From Sinorhizobium meliloti 4H41 (GTDB lineage: Bacteria > Pseudomonadota > Alphaproteobacteria > Rhizobiales > Rhizobiaceae), in NCBI RefSeq assembly GCF_000375585.1, contig NZ_AQWP01000025.1, positions 142 to 36,746 of the forward strand: a stretch of 36,605 nt of DNA, written 5' to 3'. Of this stretch, positions 8,019 through 15,995 are shown one piece after another (within the stretch, counting starts at the first letter, position 1; each line of letters starts with the position of its first letter). The position numbers were made by a program, and so were the translations under genes. Below the pieces are notes generated by a model. It had not been told where the DNA came from and did not search any database. It saw only the letters and a list, made by a program, of their open reading frames with translations.

Positions 8019-8635
8019 GGAAATCTCCTCCGAAAATCGCGGCACATCCGCAGCGGAAGAGTAGTAGCTAGGCGGTACTCCAGCAAAAAAGAAAACCTTC
8101 TAAAGGCATAAGCGCTCCTGATACGGCTCAACACGACCAAGCAAGGAGCTTTCCGGGGCCGACAGTCGCGCTAATTCAGAGAATAGGGTCTCGGCCGCCC
8201 AGTTGGCGTGCGCACATGAGGTACTGGAATGCCATGAGTACGGTAGGCCGAGCGTGCTGCTTAGGATACGCGCCGGAGTCCATGGCCGACTTCAATCGTC
8301 GCTTTGGCAAGGTGCCGCGCAGTCCCGAAGGGCACATCCGCGAGCCCCAAACCGTCGCAGGGACGGCCTTTCGATCCTGCTTCGGGAGTTCCGTGAAGTT
8401 CCGCCGCTGGTCGTGAAGCGGCATCATGAAAGGAGAGTAGGCACAGAAGACATTTCGCAGCACCCCCTCTTCTGGCCCTTTCGGGAGTGTGGCACGGATC
8501 TTGCAGCGACGGGACTGTTGAGACTCGTCCCCGTGCTCGTCGACCCGAGTGCGTGATTTCTCACAGGTCACCCGAAATGCGGTGCGCCAGCGAAAGACTT
8601 TTGGCGCAAATCCAGTAGTCGTACGTGAGGATTGA
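8019..8635. other. 617-base region without an intact gene
   Basis: It lies between the divergent starts of the SDR gene (minus) and glcB (plus), so it should hold the promoters of both. Open frames on both strands are short and have no recognisable domain, apart from a possible AraC-like remnant at 8200-8344. GTGAGG just upstream of 8636 is the likely glcB Shine-Dalgarno. No clear operator was seen. Confidence 0.5.
8200..8344 (+). pseudogene. possible remnant of an AraC-type HTH domain
   Basis: Two frames together resemble the C-terminal HTH of AraC regulators: QLACAHEVLECHEYG in one frame, then LGYAPESMADFNRRFGKVP in another, like the family pattern of a LGY motif followed by FNRRFxKxxGxxP. 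There is no start, upstream domain or continuous frame. The similarity is short and judged by eye, so this is a weak call. Confidence 0.3.
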
Positions 8636-10807
8636 ATGGCTGACGTTGAAAAGAATGGTTTAACAATTGAAAGAAGGCTTTACGATTTTCTCCTCAAGGA
8701 GGCAATGCCGGGAACCGGTGTCGATCCGGACCGTTTCTTCTCTGCACTGTCGGCACTCGTTCACGATCTCGCGCCGAAGAACTGCGCCCTTCTCGTGAGG
8801 CGCGACGAACTCCAGGCGAAGCTCGATGCTTGGTATCGCGAGCATGGCGCGCCGGTCGATATCGAGGCCTATGAGAGCTTCCTCCAAGAGATCGGCTATC
8901 TCCTGCCGGAGGGACCGGATTTCTCCGTCTCGACCACCAATGTCGACCCGGAGATCGCGACCATTGCGGGCCCGCAGCTCGTCGTGCCGGTGATGAATGC
9001 CCGCTATGCGCTGAACGCCGCCAATGCGCGCTGGGGTTCGCTCTATGACGCACTTTACGGCACCGACGCAATTCCCGACACTGATGGCGCCGAGCGCGCC
9101 AAGAGCTATAATCCGGCGCGAGGTGCCAAGGTCATTGCCTGGGCCCGGGACTTTCTCGAAGGCAGCGCGCCGCTCGCGACAGGCTGCTGGAACGAGGTCG
9201 CCGCGCTTGCGGTTGACGGGTCTACTCTCTCGCTGATTTTGAAGAGCCGCTCCACGACGACGCTTCGCAATCCGTCTCAGTTCGCCGGCTATTCCGGCAC
9301 CGCAGCGGCGCCCTCCGAGATCGTTCTGCGCCAGAACAATCTGCACATCGTCATCGTCGTCGATGCGACGACGCCGATCGGCCAGGCCGATGCGGCCGGC
9401 ATTTCCGACATCATCCTGGAATCGGCGATCACCGCGATCATGGATTGCGAGGATTCAGTCGCCGCCGTCGATGCCGAGGACAAGGTCGTCGTCTATCGCA
9501 ACTGGCTTGGCCTGATGAAGGGCGATCTCGCGGAAGAGGTGACGAAGGGCGGCCGGACCTTCACCCGGACGCTGAACGCCGACCGTGTCTTCACCGCGCC
9601 GGATGGGGGAATGCTGACGCTGCCCGGCCGCTCGCTGATGCTGGTGCGCAATGTCGGGCATCTGATGACCAACCCGGCGATCCTCGACCGGGACGGCCGC
9701 GAAGTGCCCGAAGGCCTTATGGACGCCATGGTGACGGCGCTGATCGCGCTCCACGACATCGGACCCAACGGCCGTCGCGCAAACTCGCGCGCGGGTTCCA
9801 TGTATGTCGTGAAGCCGAAGATGCATGGGCCCGAGGAGGTCGCCTTCGCCTGCGAGATCTTTTCGCGCGTCGAAGCCGCACTTGGGCTTCCGGAAAACAC
9901 GATCAAGATGGGCATTATGGACGAGGAGCGGCGCACCACCGTCAACCTCAAGGAATGCATCCGCGCCGCCCGCGAGCGCGTCGTCTTCATCAACACCGGC
10001 TTCCTCGACCGCACCGGCGACGAGATCCACACCTCGATGGAGGCCGGCCCGATGATCCGCAAGGGCGACATGAAGCAGGCGGCCTGGATTTCGGCCTATG
10101 AGAACTGGAACGTCGACATCGGCCTCGAATGCGGGCTTTCCGGGCGTGCCCAGATCGGCAAGGGCATGTGGGCGATGCCTGACCTGATGGCCGCGATGCT
10201 GGAGCAGAAGATCGCCCATCCAAAGGCCGGCGCCAACACCGCCTGGGTTCCCTCGCCGACGGCGGCGACGCTGCATGCGACGCATTATCACCGCGTCAAC
10301 GTCGCCGAGGTTCAGGCCGGTCTGAAAAGCCGGCCGCACGCCAAGCTGGCGGACATTCTCTCGGTGCCCGTGGCGGCGCGGCCGAACTGGACGGAAGAAG
10401 AAGTCCAGCGCGAACTCAACAACAACGCCCAGGGGATACTCGGCTATGTCGTGCGCTGGGTCGACCAGGGCGTCGGCTGCTCGAAGGTGCCCGACATCAA
10501 CAATGTCGGTCTGATGGAAGACCGGGCGACGCTGCGCATCTCGGCCCAGCACATGGTCAACTGGCTGCACCACGGCATCGTCAGCGAGGCGCAGATCGTC
10601 GAGACGATGAAGCGCATGGCGGAAATCGTCGACCAGCAGAATGCCGGTGATCCGAGCTACACGCCGATGGCCGCCCGTTTCGACGAATCGATCGCCTTCC
10701 AGGCGGCGCTGGATCTGGTGCTGAAGGGCCGCGAGCAACCGAACGGCTATACCGAGCCGGTGCTGCACCGCCGGCGGCTGGAGTTGAAGGCGAGGCTCGC
10801 CGGATAA
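8636..10807 (+). CDS. glcB: malate synthase G
   Basis: Condenses glyoxylate with acetyl-CoA to malate in the cytoplasm, completing the glyoxylate shunt or glycolate use. The 723-residue length is that of the monomeric G isoform. Characteristic stretches include [20 protein letters not shown] near the N-terminus, the active-site region [34 protein letters not shown] and a C-terminal [18 protein letters not shown] lid region. The start follows GTGAGGATTGA, a reasonable ribosome site. Codon use is strongly GC-rich and regular, unlike the decayed sequence on both sides, which marks it as a core gene. A long open frame on the opposite strand (9455-10831) is only a shadow of this bias. It is flanked by accessory catabolic operons, and its transcript probably ends at the stem-loops from 10922. 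Confidence 0.97.
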   Translation: MADVEKNGLTIERRLYDFLLKEAMPGTGVDPDRFFSALSALVHDLAPKNCALLVRRDELQAKLDAWYREHGAPVDIEAYESFLQEIGYLLPEGPDFSVSTTNVDPEIATIAGPQLVVPVMNARYALNAANARWGSLYDALYGTDAIPDTDGAERAKSYNPARGAKVIAWARDFLEGSAPLATGCWNEVAALAVDGSTLSLILKSRSTTTLRNPSQFAGYSGTAAAPSEIVLRQNNLHIVIVVDATTPIGQADAAGISDIILESAITAIMDCEDSVAAVDAEDKVVVYRNWLGLMKGDLAEEVTKGGRTFTRTLNADRVFTAPDGGMLTLPGRSLMLVRNVGHLMTNPAILDRDGREVPEGLMDAMVTALIALHDIGPNGRRANSRAGSMYVVKPKMHGPEEVAFACEIFSRVEAALGLPENTIKMGIMDEERRTTVNLKECIRAARERVVFINTGFLDRTGDEIHTSMEAGPMIRKGDMKQAAWISAYENWNVDIGLECGLSGRAQIGKGMWAMPDLMAAMLEQKIAHPKAGANTAWVPSPTAATLHATHYHRVNVAEVQAGLKSRPHAKLADILSVPVAARPNWTEEEVQRELNNNAQGILGYVVRWVDQGVGCSKVPDINNVGLMEDRATLRISAQHMVNWLHHGIVSEAQIVETMKRMAEIVDQQNAGDPSYTPMAARFDESIAFQAALDLVLKGREQPNGYTEPVLHRRRLELKARLAG

Positions 10808-10921
10808 CCTCGCAACTAATAAGCCGCTCACCTCGGCCGGGCGGAGCCGCGACTCTGGCGATTCAAGGCTCCTTCCACAAGGTGACGCCGCACACGTCGG
10901 CCCGTGCCGAATCTAAGCAAA

Positions 10922-10948
10922 GAGCCCGGCGCTCGAAGCGCCGGGCTC
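10922..10948. terminator. perfect 12-bp stem-loop downstream of glcB
   Basis: GAGCCCGGCGCT, loop CGA, then AGCGCCGGGCTC form a perfect GC-rich hairpin 115 bases after the glcB stop. It lacks a T-run on the plus strand; the minus-strand exit is slightly T-rich (TTTGCTTAG). It is probably a transcription or processing signal for glcB. Confidence 0.55.
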
Positions 10949-10952
10949 AGTT

Positions 10953-10979
10953 GCGGGAACGAAGGAGCTTTGTTCCCGC
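10953..10979. repeat. second inverted repeat next to the glcB hairpin
   Basis: GCGGGAAC (10953-10960) and GTTCCCGC (10972-10979) are exact inverted copies separated by 11 bases. They start only four bases after the previous hairpin, giving a double stem-loop. This could be a tandem terminator or a mobile-repeat scar. Confidence 0.45.
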
Positions 10980-11017
10980 GGGGAAGCAGGTCATCGAGCT
11001 GGATGCATGACCCTCGA

Positions 11018-11614
11018 CGCCGTCGTGTTTTCGAAGGCGACCCTTTGCCGCCCCCACAGCCGGGACGTGTCGCAGCGGTCACGGGCTCATGGTCCATGAT
11101 GACCGATCGGTTACCATGGAGCGAGGCTACCAGCTCAGTGGATTCGAGATCAGTCGATATATCGCTCTTCGGCGTCTGCTTCAGGCACCACTTAATGTCA
11201 CACGCGCTGGGCGGACGTGTCGACTTCCGTCCCAAGGCCGCGAGATCAGTTGCCATCAAATCAGGTTGTTCGATTCGGCAAAGACGGACCCGCTTCTCAG
11301 GACCATTCCCGCGCAGTTCAGCGCTCACCTGATGCAACTGCAGACCGTCCTGGAGCTCCCGCCGTCCGCCGAGGCATAGGCGCTATCGGACCACGACCCG
11401 CACTACAGACCTCGAGCGATTTCCACGCAATTTCACCCCGAATTTACACCAGAGGTTATTGCCGCCCTCAATCAGTGTCGAGCCGTGGGTTCTACAGGAG
11501 GGCTTCGACCGTGACGCGCTGCTTAGTGACATCCAAGACGCGCCGTTGGCGGCGAGAATCTTGTTAGGCTTCGTCGAGCTCGCCCTTTTTGAAGCTGGTC
11601 TCACTCTGACATAA
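11018..11614 (+). pseudogene. decayed class I glutamine amidotransferase (GMP-synthase-like GATase domain)
   Basis: Pieces of one GATase domain follow each other in the correct order but in different frames. VFEGDPLP, then VTGSWSMMTDRLPWSEATS and LFGVCFRHHLMSHALGGRV occur from about 11027 to 11260. After a frameshift near 11265 comes RLFDSAKTDPLLRTIPAQF and TVLELPPSAEA, then an in-frame TAG at 11377-11379, then ALSDHDPHYRPRA and TQFHPEFTPEVIAALNQC. A further shift near 11490 gives QEGFDRDALLSDIQDAPLAA, ending at TAA 11614. The nucleophile loop, normally CxGHQ, reads CFRHH, and about 40 N-terminal residues are missing. The intact ancestor would have moved ammonia from glutamine to an unknown acceptor. 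At least two frameshifts and one stop make it non-functional. Confidence 0.8.
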
Positions 11615-12030
11615 GCCGCGAGGAGGCGGTATTCACTTCAGACTGGAATGAACTCAGACTTAGTTCAAAGCCGCAACTCGCCGACAGACATTCCACTACT
11701 AGGCTTCAGATCTAAGGCTGAACCTCCTTGTCAGCCGGCTCGGATGCGTGGGATCGCCCATCTTACGGCATGGGGGAGGACTTCTTCATTCTCTGCTTCG
11801 ACTTCTGGAAACCAGGCTAGCTCCCAATCCGAGGACGTTCCAAGGGGAGCATGTCACCTCAAATCAAAGCAGCCTGTAATGAAAGCGCGCGAGGTCAGGT
11901 GACTCAGCTCGGATTAACGCTACCGCCCTTGGCTGAGGAGGGATGTTAGGATTGTCATGACTCCCTTTTGAAGCCTCGGTTCACATCGTATTTCGAATGC
12001 AGACCTTGAAGAGCTGACGGCAATGAAGAC
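11615..12030. other. 416-base stretch without a recognisable gene
   Basis: Short frames only; an 84-codon plus-strand frame at 11648-11902 matches nothing familiar and has no convincing RBS. A small palindrome TGAACT-N7-AGTTCA lies at 11649-11667 and could be a leftover operator or chance. The stretch follows the GATase pseudogene and precedes the LysR stop codon. Confidence 0.4.
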
Positions 12031-12879
12031 CTATTTGGCAAACATTTGTGTGGCGATTAGGTTCGAAAGGACTTCGACCAACGCGGCGTCCGCGCCGCGC
12101 CTTGGTACGAGCACGAATTCCACATCCTCCAGCGCTGGCAGTCGTTCGGCCGGAATCTCTTTAAGACCAGATGGCGCCATGCTGCGCGGCTGTACGAGCA
12201 CGCCCATACCGGCCCGCGCAGCGGCCGTGAGACCGCTCAGACTCCCGCAGGTGCAGACAATTCGCCATGCCATCTTTTCTCGGTCAAGAGCTTCCTGGGC
12301 TACGCGACGCGTGATCGAGGGCGGCGGAAACGCGATCAGCGGCAGCGCATCGCCGCGCACCAGAACGTGGTCAGGATCGCGCGCCAGCCAGACGAGCGGC
12401 TCTCTGTAGAGAAGCCGCCCATGCGTATCCCCAATATGCCGCTTGGCCAGCACCAAATCGAGATCGCCGGCGTCCTGCATCTGATAAAGTACTGCGGAGA
12501 GGGCCACGGTAAGCTCCAGATCAACAAGCGGATAAAGTCGGATGAAATCCTCAAGGATGGAGGTCAGTCGATTGGCCACCACGTCTTCCGATACACCGAG
12601 CCTGATACGCCCGCGAAGTCTGCTCAATCCGAACAGCGAAGCAACCTTGCCGTTGAGTTCGAGCATTCCCCGCGCGTAGCCCAGCAACGCTTCTCCCTCG
12701 GCTGTGAGCCGTACTTGATGCGTATCGCGAAGCACGAGTTGCCGGCCAAGCGATCTTTCCAGCCGCTGGATATGCTGCGTAACCGTTGATTGGCCAAGGC
12801 CCAGACGGGCCGCCGTCTCGGTAAAACTGCCCGTCTGCTGCAGCATGACGAAACTGCTCAGCTGTGTCAGGTTCAGCAC
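12031..12879 (-). CDS. LysR-family transcriptional regulator
   Basis: DNA-binding regulator of 282 residues. The N-terminal HTH is clear (LTQLSSFVMLQQTGSFTETA, then ARLGLGQSTVTQHIQRLE), followed by a LysR substrate-binding domain from about residue 90 (GRIRLGVSEDVV). The start is GTG 12879, with AAGGGCG six bases upstream. It is divergent from the SBF-like transporter gene at 12969, and a palindrome with LysR-box geometry lies between them. The usual inference is that it controls the transporter and itself in response to the transported compound or a derivative. The effector is unknown. Confidence 0.92.
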   Translation of the reverse strand: MLNLTQLSSFVMLQQTGSFTETAARLGLGQSTVTQHIQRLERSLGRQLVLRDTHQVRLTAEGEALLGYARGMLELNGKVASLFGLSRLRGRIRLGVSEDVVANRLTSILEDFIRLYPLVDLELTVALSAVLYQMQDAGDLDLVLAKRHIGDTHGRLLYREPLVWLARDPDHVLVRGDALPLIAFPPPSITRRVAQEALDREKMAWRIVCTCGSLSGLTAAARAGMGVLVQPRSMAPSGLKEIPAERLPALEDVEFVLVPRRGADAALVEVLSNLIATQMFAK

Positions 12880-12895
12880 TGTTATCGCCCTTCAT

Positions 12896-12912
12896 AATAA
12901 CTGTTAGTTATT
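12896..12912. promoter_or_regulatory. LysR-type operator palindrome
   Basis: AATAAC-TGTTA-GTTATT is a perfect 6-5-6 inverted repeat in the 89-base gap between the divergent LysR and transporter genes. It contains the T-N11-A spacing of LysR boxes and lies 17 bases upstream of the LysR GTG start, fitting autoregulation. Confidence 0.55.
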
Positions 12913-12968
12913 GCATCCTATTCAGCAATAGGGGAAAGGGAAAGCGCAACAACGGAGGAATCCCGTTC

Positions 12969-13973
12969 ATGAGCCGTTTTCTGCCAGACCGTTTCACGGT
13001 TCTTCTCGTCTGCACCGTGATCCTTGCCTCTATTCTTCCGACCCACGGACAGCCGGCGGAATGGTTCGGTACCGCCACCAGTATGGCGATCTGCCTGTTG
13101 TTCTTCCTGCATGGTGCTCGGCTGTCGCGAGAGGTCGTGATCGGCGGCGCTCTTCACTGGCGCCTCCACCTTGTGATTTTGCTGACGACATTCGTCACTT
13201 TCCCTCTGCTCGGCCTTGCGGTCGGTTTCATTCCGGAAGGCATCCTTGCGCCCTCGCTTTACACCGGCATCCTCTTCCTGTGTGTGCTGCCTTCGACCGT
13301 GCAGTCGTCCATTGCCTTCACGTCGATGGCTGGAGGCAACGTGCCGGCAGCCGTCTGCGCGGCTTCCGGGTCCAACATATTCGGCATGTTTCTGACGCCG
13401 CTGCTCGTGGGGGTGCTGCTTTCCACTACCGGCAGCGGTGGCGGCTTCTCTTGGGGTGCGCTGAAAAGCATTCTGCTACAGCTTCTCCTACCCTTCGTCG
13501 TTGGCCAGGTCTTGCAGCCTTGGATCGGCAATTGGGTGCGTTCCAAAAAGAAGCTGCTCGCGCCTATCGACCGCGGTTCGATCCTGATGGTTGTGTATCT
13601 CGCTTTTTCTAAGGCGGTGATGGAAGGCCTGTGGCACACGTTTTCGGTTTCTGACCTGGCCGTCGTGATGATCGTTGACGTGGTCCTGCTCGCGGTCGTC
13701 CTTTGCATCACCATGTTCGGCAGCCGGGCGCTCGGCTTCTCGAAGGAAGACGAGATTACGATCACTTTCTGCGGTTCTAAAAAGTCGCTGGCGAGCGGTG
13801 TTCCGATGGCAAATGCGATTTTCATCAGCCAGTCGTCGTCGGTCGGCGCGATCGTTCTGCCTCTGATGCTCTTCCACCAGGTCCAGTTGATGGGCTGCGC
13901 ATGGATCGCCCAGCGATATGCGAGACGGCTTCAATCTCAAAATACTGCCGAAACAGCGGCTCAACCGATTTAG
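12969..13973 (+). CDS. SBF-like transporter (bile acid:sodium symporter superfamily, YfeH type)
   Basis: Inner-membrane protein of 334 residues with about ten hydrophobic segments, starting MSRFLPDRFTVLLVCTVILA. Family-like stretches are FTSMAGGNVPAAVCAASGSN in the middle and FCGSKKSLASGVPMANAIF near the C-terminus, which match the SBF-like group that includes E. coli YfeH. ATG 12969 is chosen for GGAGGA ten bases upstream; the frame extends further left only through non-family residues. Members are assumed to be secondary carriers of organic anions, probably sodium-coupled, but substrates of this branch are poorly known. It is expected to be controlled by the divergent LysR protein. No catabolic gene is attached to it. 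Confidence 0.85.
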   Translation: MSRFLPDRFTVLLVCTVILASILPTHGQPAEWFGTATSMAICLLFFLHGARLSREVVIGGALHWRLHLVILLTTFVTFPLLGLAVGFIPEGILAPSLYTGILFLCVLPSTVQSSIAFTSMAGGNVPAAVCAASGSNIFGMFLTPLLVGVLLSTTGSGGGFSWGALKSILLQLLLPFVVGQVLQPWIGNWVRSKKKLLAPIDRGSILMVVYLAFSKAVMEGLWHTFSVSDLAVVMIVDVVLLAVVLCITMFGSRALGFSKEDEITITFCGSKKSLASGVPMANAIFISQSSSVGAIVLPLMLFHQVQLMGCAWIAQRYARRLQSQNTAETAAQPI

Positions 13974-14121
13974 TCATCTCAGCCACAATCCAGCAGGACA
14001 CCTTCGGAAAAATGAGGCGCCGATCATTGCCAAAACCCTGAACGGCCTCACCCGATTGACGCTGGTGTACAAGCTTCAGCTGTTTGGTTTTGTTTTTTTG
14101 CTTTCGGCGGATTGCGGCCAC

Positions 14122-14663
14122 ACGATCGAAACCAGCGCGGTGTCCTTAAGCAAGACAAACCAAAGATTGCCAAGACCTGGGCAAGGCAAGTCGCCAGAGC
14201 TGGGGTGCGACGATGCTGATGAAAGTGCGAGCACGAGATAGGCCGAGAGCAGCGGCGGCCTCATGCTGGCCGCGGGGGATCGCGCTCAGAGCCGCGACAA
14301 AGATCTCCGACGCGAACGACGCGAAGACAATTCCCAAGGCTATCACGCCAGCCAGGAACCCGCTGATCTCGCCACGGACTTCCCCGAGAAGCGTCTGCGA
14401 GACGGTCTGCAGCAGGATCTGCCCGCCATAGTAGATGATGAAAATGGTGAGCAGTTCCGGCAACGCTCGGAACGTTGTAGCGAAGGTCGTGGCGGCGCCC
14501 GCAAGGATGGCCTTCCTGTCGTTGATCAACAGCGCCAAGCCGAGGCCAGCAGAAGGCCGAAAGGAAGCGTCGCGAGGGCCAGTCGCACGGTAAGCCATAG
14601 GCCGTCGAGAAGCTGCCGCCCCCAACCCGCCGGCTCGAGGGATAGAAGGTTTAAGAGTTCCAC
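14122..14663 (-). pseudogene. decayed polar amino-acid ABC permease (HisQ/OccQ type)
   Basis: Read on the minus strand from GTG 14663, the sequence gives ELLNLLSLEPAGWGRQLLDG and LALATLPFGLLLA. After a frameshift near 14540 it gives GLGLALLIND and FATTFRALPELLTIFIIYYG, IALGIVFASFASEIFVAAL and PRGQHEAAAALGLS. After a second shift near 14170 it gives GLGNLWFVLLKDTALVSIV, where similarity stops at about 14122. These blocks match, in order, the intact permease at 29000-29716, including the GTG start. The last 50 or so residues and the partner transporter genes are absent. It is a broken paralogue of the downstream transporter subunit. Confidence 0.85.
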
Positions 14664-14714
14664 GGTGGCGTCCAATCGCGTCAGGTTGCCCGACCACCCA
14701 GGGGAGCCGGGCCG

Positions 14715-15717
14715 ATGAGAACCCGATCAGTAGATCGAAAACGGGAAGTACTTCTCGTCGATCGGCTTGGATACAGTCCCAGCAAGACTGCCCAGCAATT
14801 GCGGACGGGCAAAACCCCAATGCTCGGGCTACTTGTGCCGACAGTTGCCAACCCCTTCTTCGGCGAACTCGCCGTCGCGATTGAGCAGGCCGCAAAGCTG
14901 CAGGGCTTTCAGGTTGTTCTGTGCAACACGCTTCAAAGCGCGGCTTCCGAGCTAGAGTCTTGGGCGCAGCTGGCCAGCCTCGGCGTGCGCGGCGTCATCT
15001 GTTCGTCTGCAGTCGTCACGACCGAGGAGCTGGAGGAATATGTCGCAATGGGCCTTTGCGTCGTGGCCGTCGGCGAGAAGCAGTCGGACGTTCTGCCTGT
15101 CGGAGTGGACTTTGTTTCGATAGACCACACGAAAGCCATCACATTGGCCGTCGAGCACCTCGTCTGGCTTGGTCATCGCAGCATAAACCTATATCGCCGA
15201 CTGCGATCGGACGACTTTCAGTCGCCGATCGAAAGCGGATGGCTTTAAAGCGGCAGCGTCGGCATTCGGCCTCGATGACGTCCATATTGTCACGCCGAAC
15301 GAAGGCGACACCGCCCCGCAGTTCTCCGGAAGAGAGCTCGCCCAACTGGGTCGAAAGGCAGTCGAACTGGTCGTGGAGGAGCGTCGCCAAACCACCGCAC
15401 TGGTAACGTTCAACGACATGACGGCATTCGGTGCCATCGAGGCGCTCCGGGCTCGACGAATAGCCGTCCCCGCCGAGGTGTCGGTCGTCGGAGTGGATGG
15501 AATCAGCTTCGGCGAGCTTCTGACGCCCAGCATCACATCGATCCTTCGGCCTCTCGATGAAAGCGCGCGAATGGCCGTCAAATGCGTTGCCGAGCAATTG
15601 CTCGAAGGACGTTGCGGGGGACGGTCGGTGATTATAGAGCCGCACCTGATCGCGAGGGAGTCCTCCTCCTCGCCCAGAGCGGCGCCCCTCCCGCTGAGCG
15701 CGCAGGTTCAGCCTTGA
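14715..15717 (+). pseudogene. decayed LacI/PurR-family regulator
   Basis: The effector-binding part of a LacI-type repressor is readable: VDRLGYSPSKTAQQLRTGKT, then MLGLLVPTVANPFFGELAV, SIDHTKAITLAVEHLVWLGH. A frameshift near 15187 moves the protein into another frame (TYIADCDRTTFSRRSKADGF, then KAAASAFGLDDVHIVTPNEG), and a further stretch ends with ALVTFNDMTAFGAIEALRAR and VSVVGVDGISFGELLTPSIT. The N-terminal helix-turn-helix is missing: the frame opens only at the hinge helix. With neither DNA-binding domain nor a continuous frame it cannot be functional. The broken 5' end lies 51 bases from the start of the permease pseudogene, which suggests a deletion or recombination junction at 14664-14714. 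Confidence 0.85.
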
Positions 15718-15995
15718 TGGGCCAGTGCGATCACTCATCAGACCGCCATGCAACCTAGTTCGGACACCGGCGTGCCCATTGGAGCCATCGGATCGGATGG
15801 AAGAAAACAAGTCCAGGCAAGACCCGAGGTCCTGTCGAGCACAGTTTTCGTAAGGCGGCCCGCGGACAAGAACCTTCGTTTGTCGGCGGCGGCCGAAAAA
15901 ATCCCTGACCTATCTTGACGCGGCAGCGACCGCGGGGGCACCCGCTCATTGCCGAACATTCCCACGGCCCGCTGGGACAGCCTTGTCGCAGTAGT
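15718..15995. other. 278-base gap between convergent LacI remnant and hyuA-like gene
   Basis: No recognisable coding sequence. It separates the 3' ends of the plus-strand LacI pseudogene and the minus-strand HyuA-type gene, and should contain the terminator of the large minus operon. No canonical hairpin with T-run was found by eye. Confidence 0.4.

Noticed and set aside
9455..10831. 458-codon open frame on the minus strand opposite glcB
   Set aside because: It is produced by the strong GC bias of glcB at third positions. The translation is rich in Arg, His, Asp and Val without any domain, and it has no plausible RBS.
11649..11667. TGAACT-N7-AGTTCA palindrome as a functional operator
   Set aside because: It lies in a gene-free stretch, not close to any intact start codon, and a six-base dyad of this kind can occur by chance.
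14040..14100. Possible terminator with a T-rich run (GTTTTTTT) after the SBF-like gene
   Set aside because: The T-run is present but the preceding GCTG/CAGC pairing is only four bases with a long loop, too weak to call.
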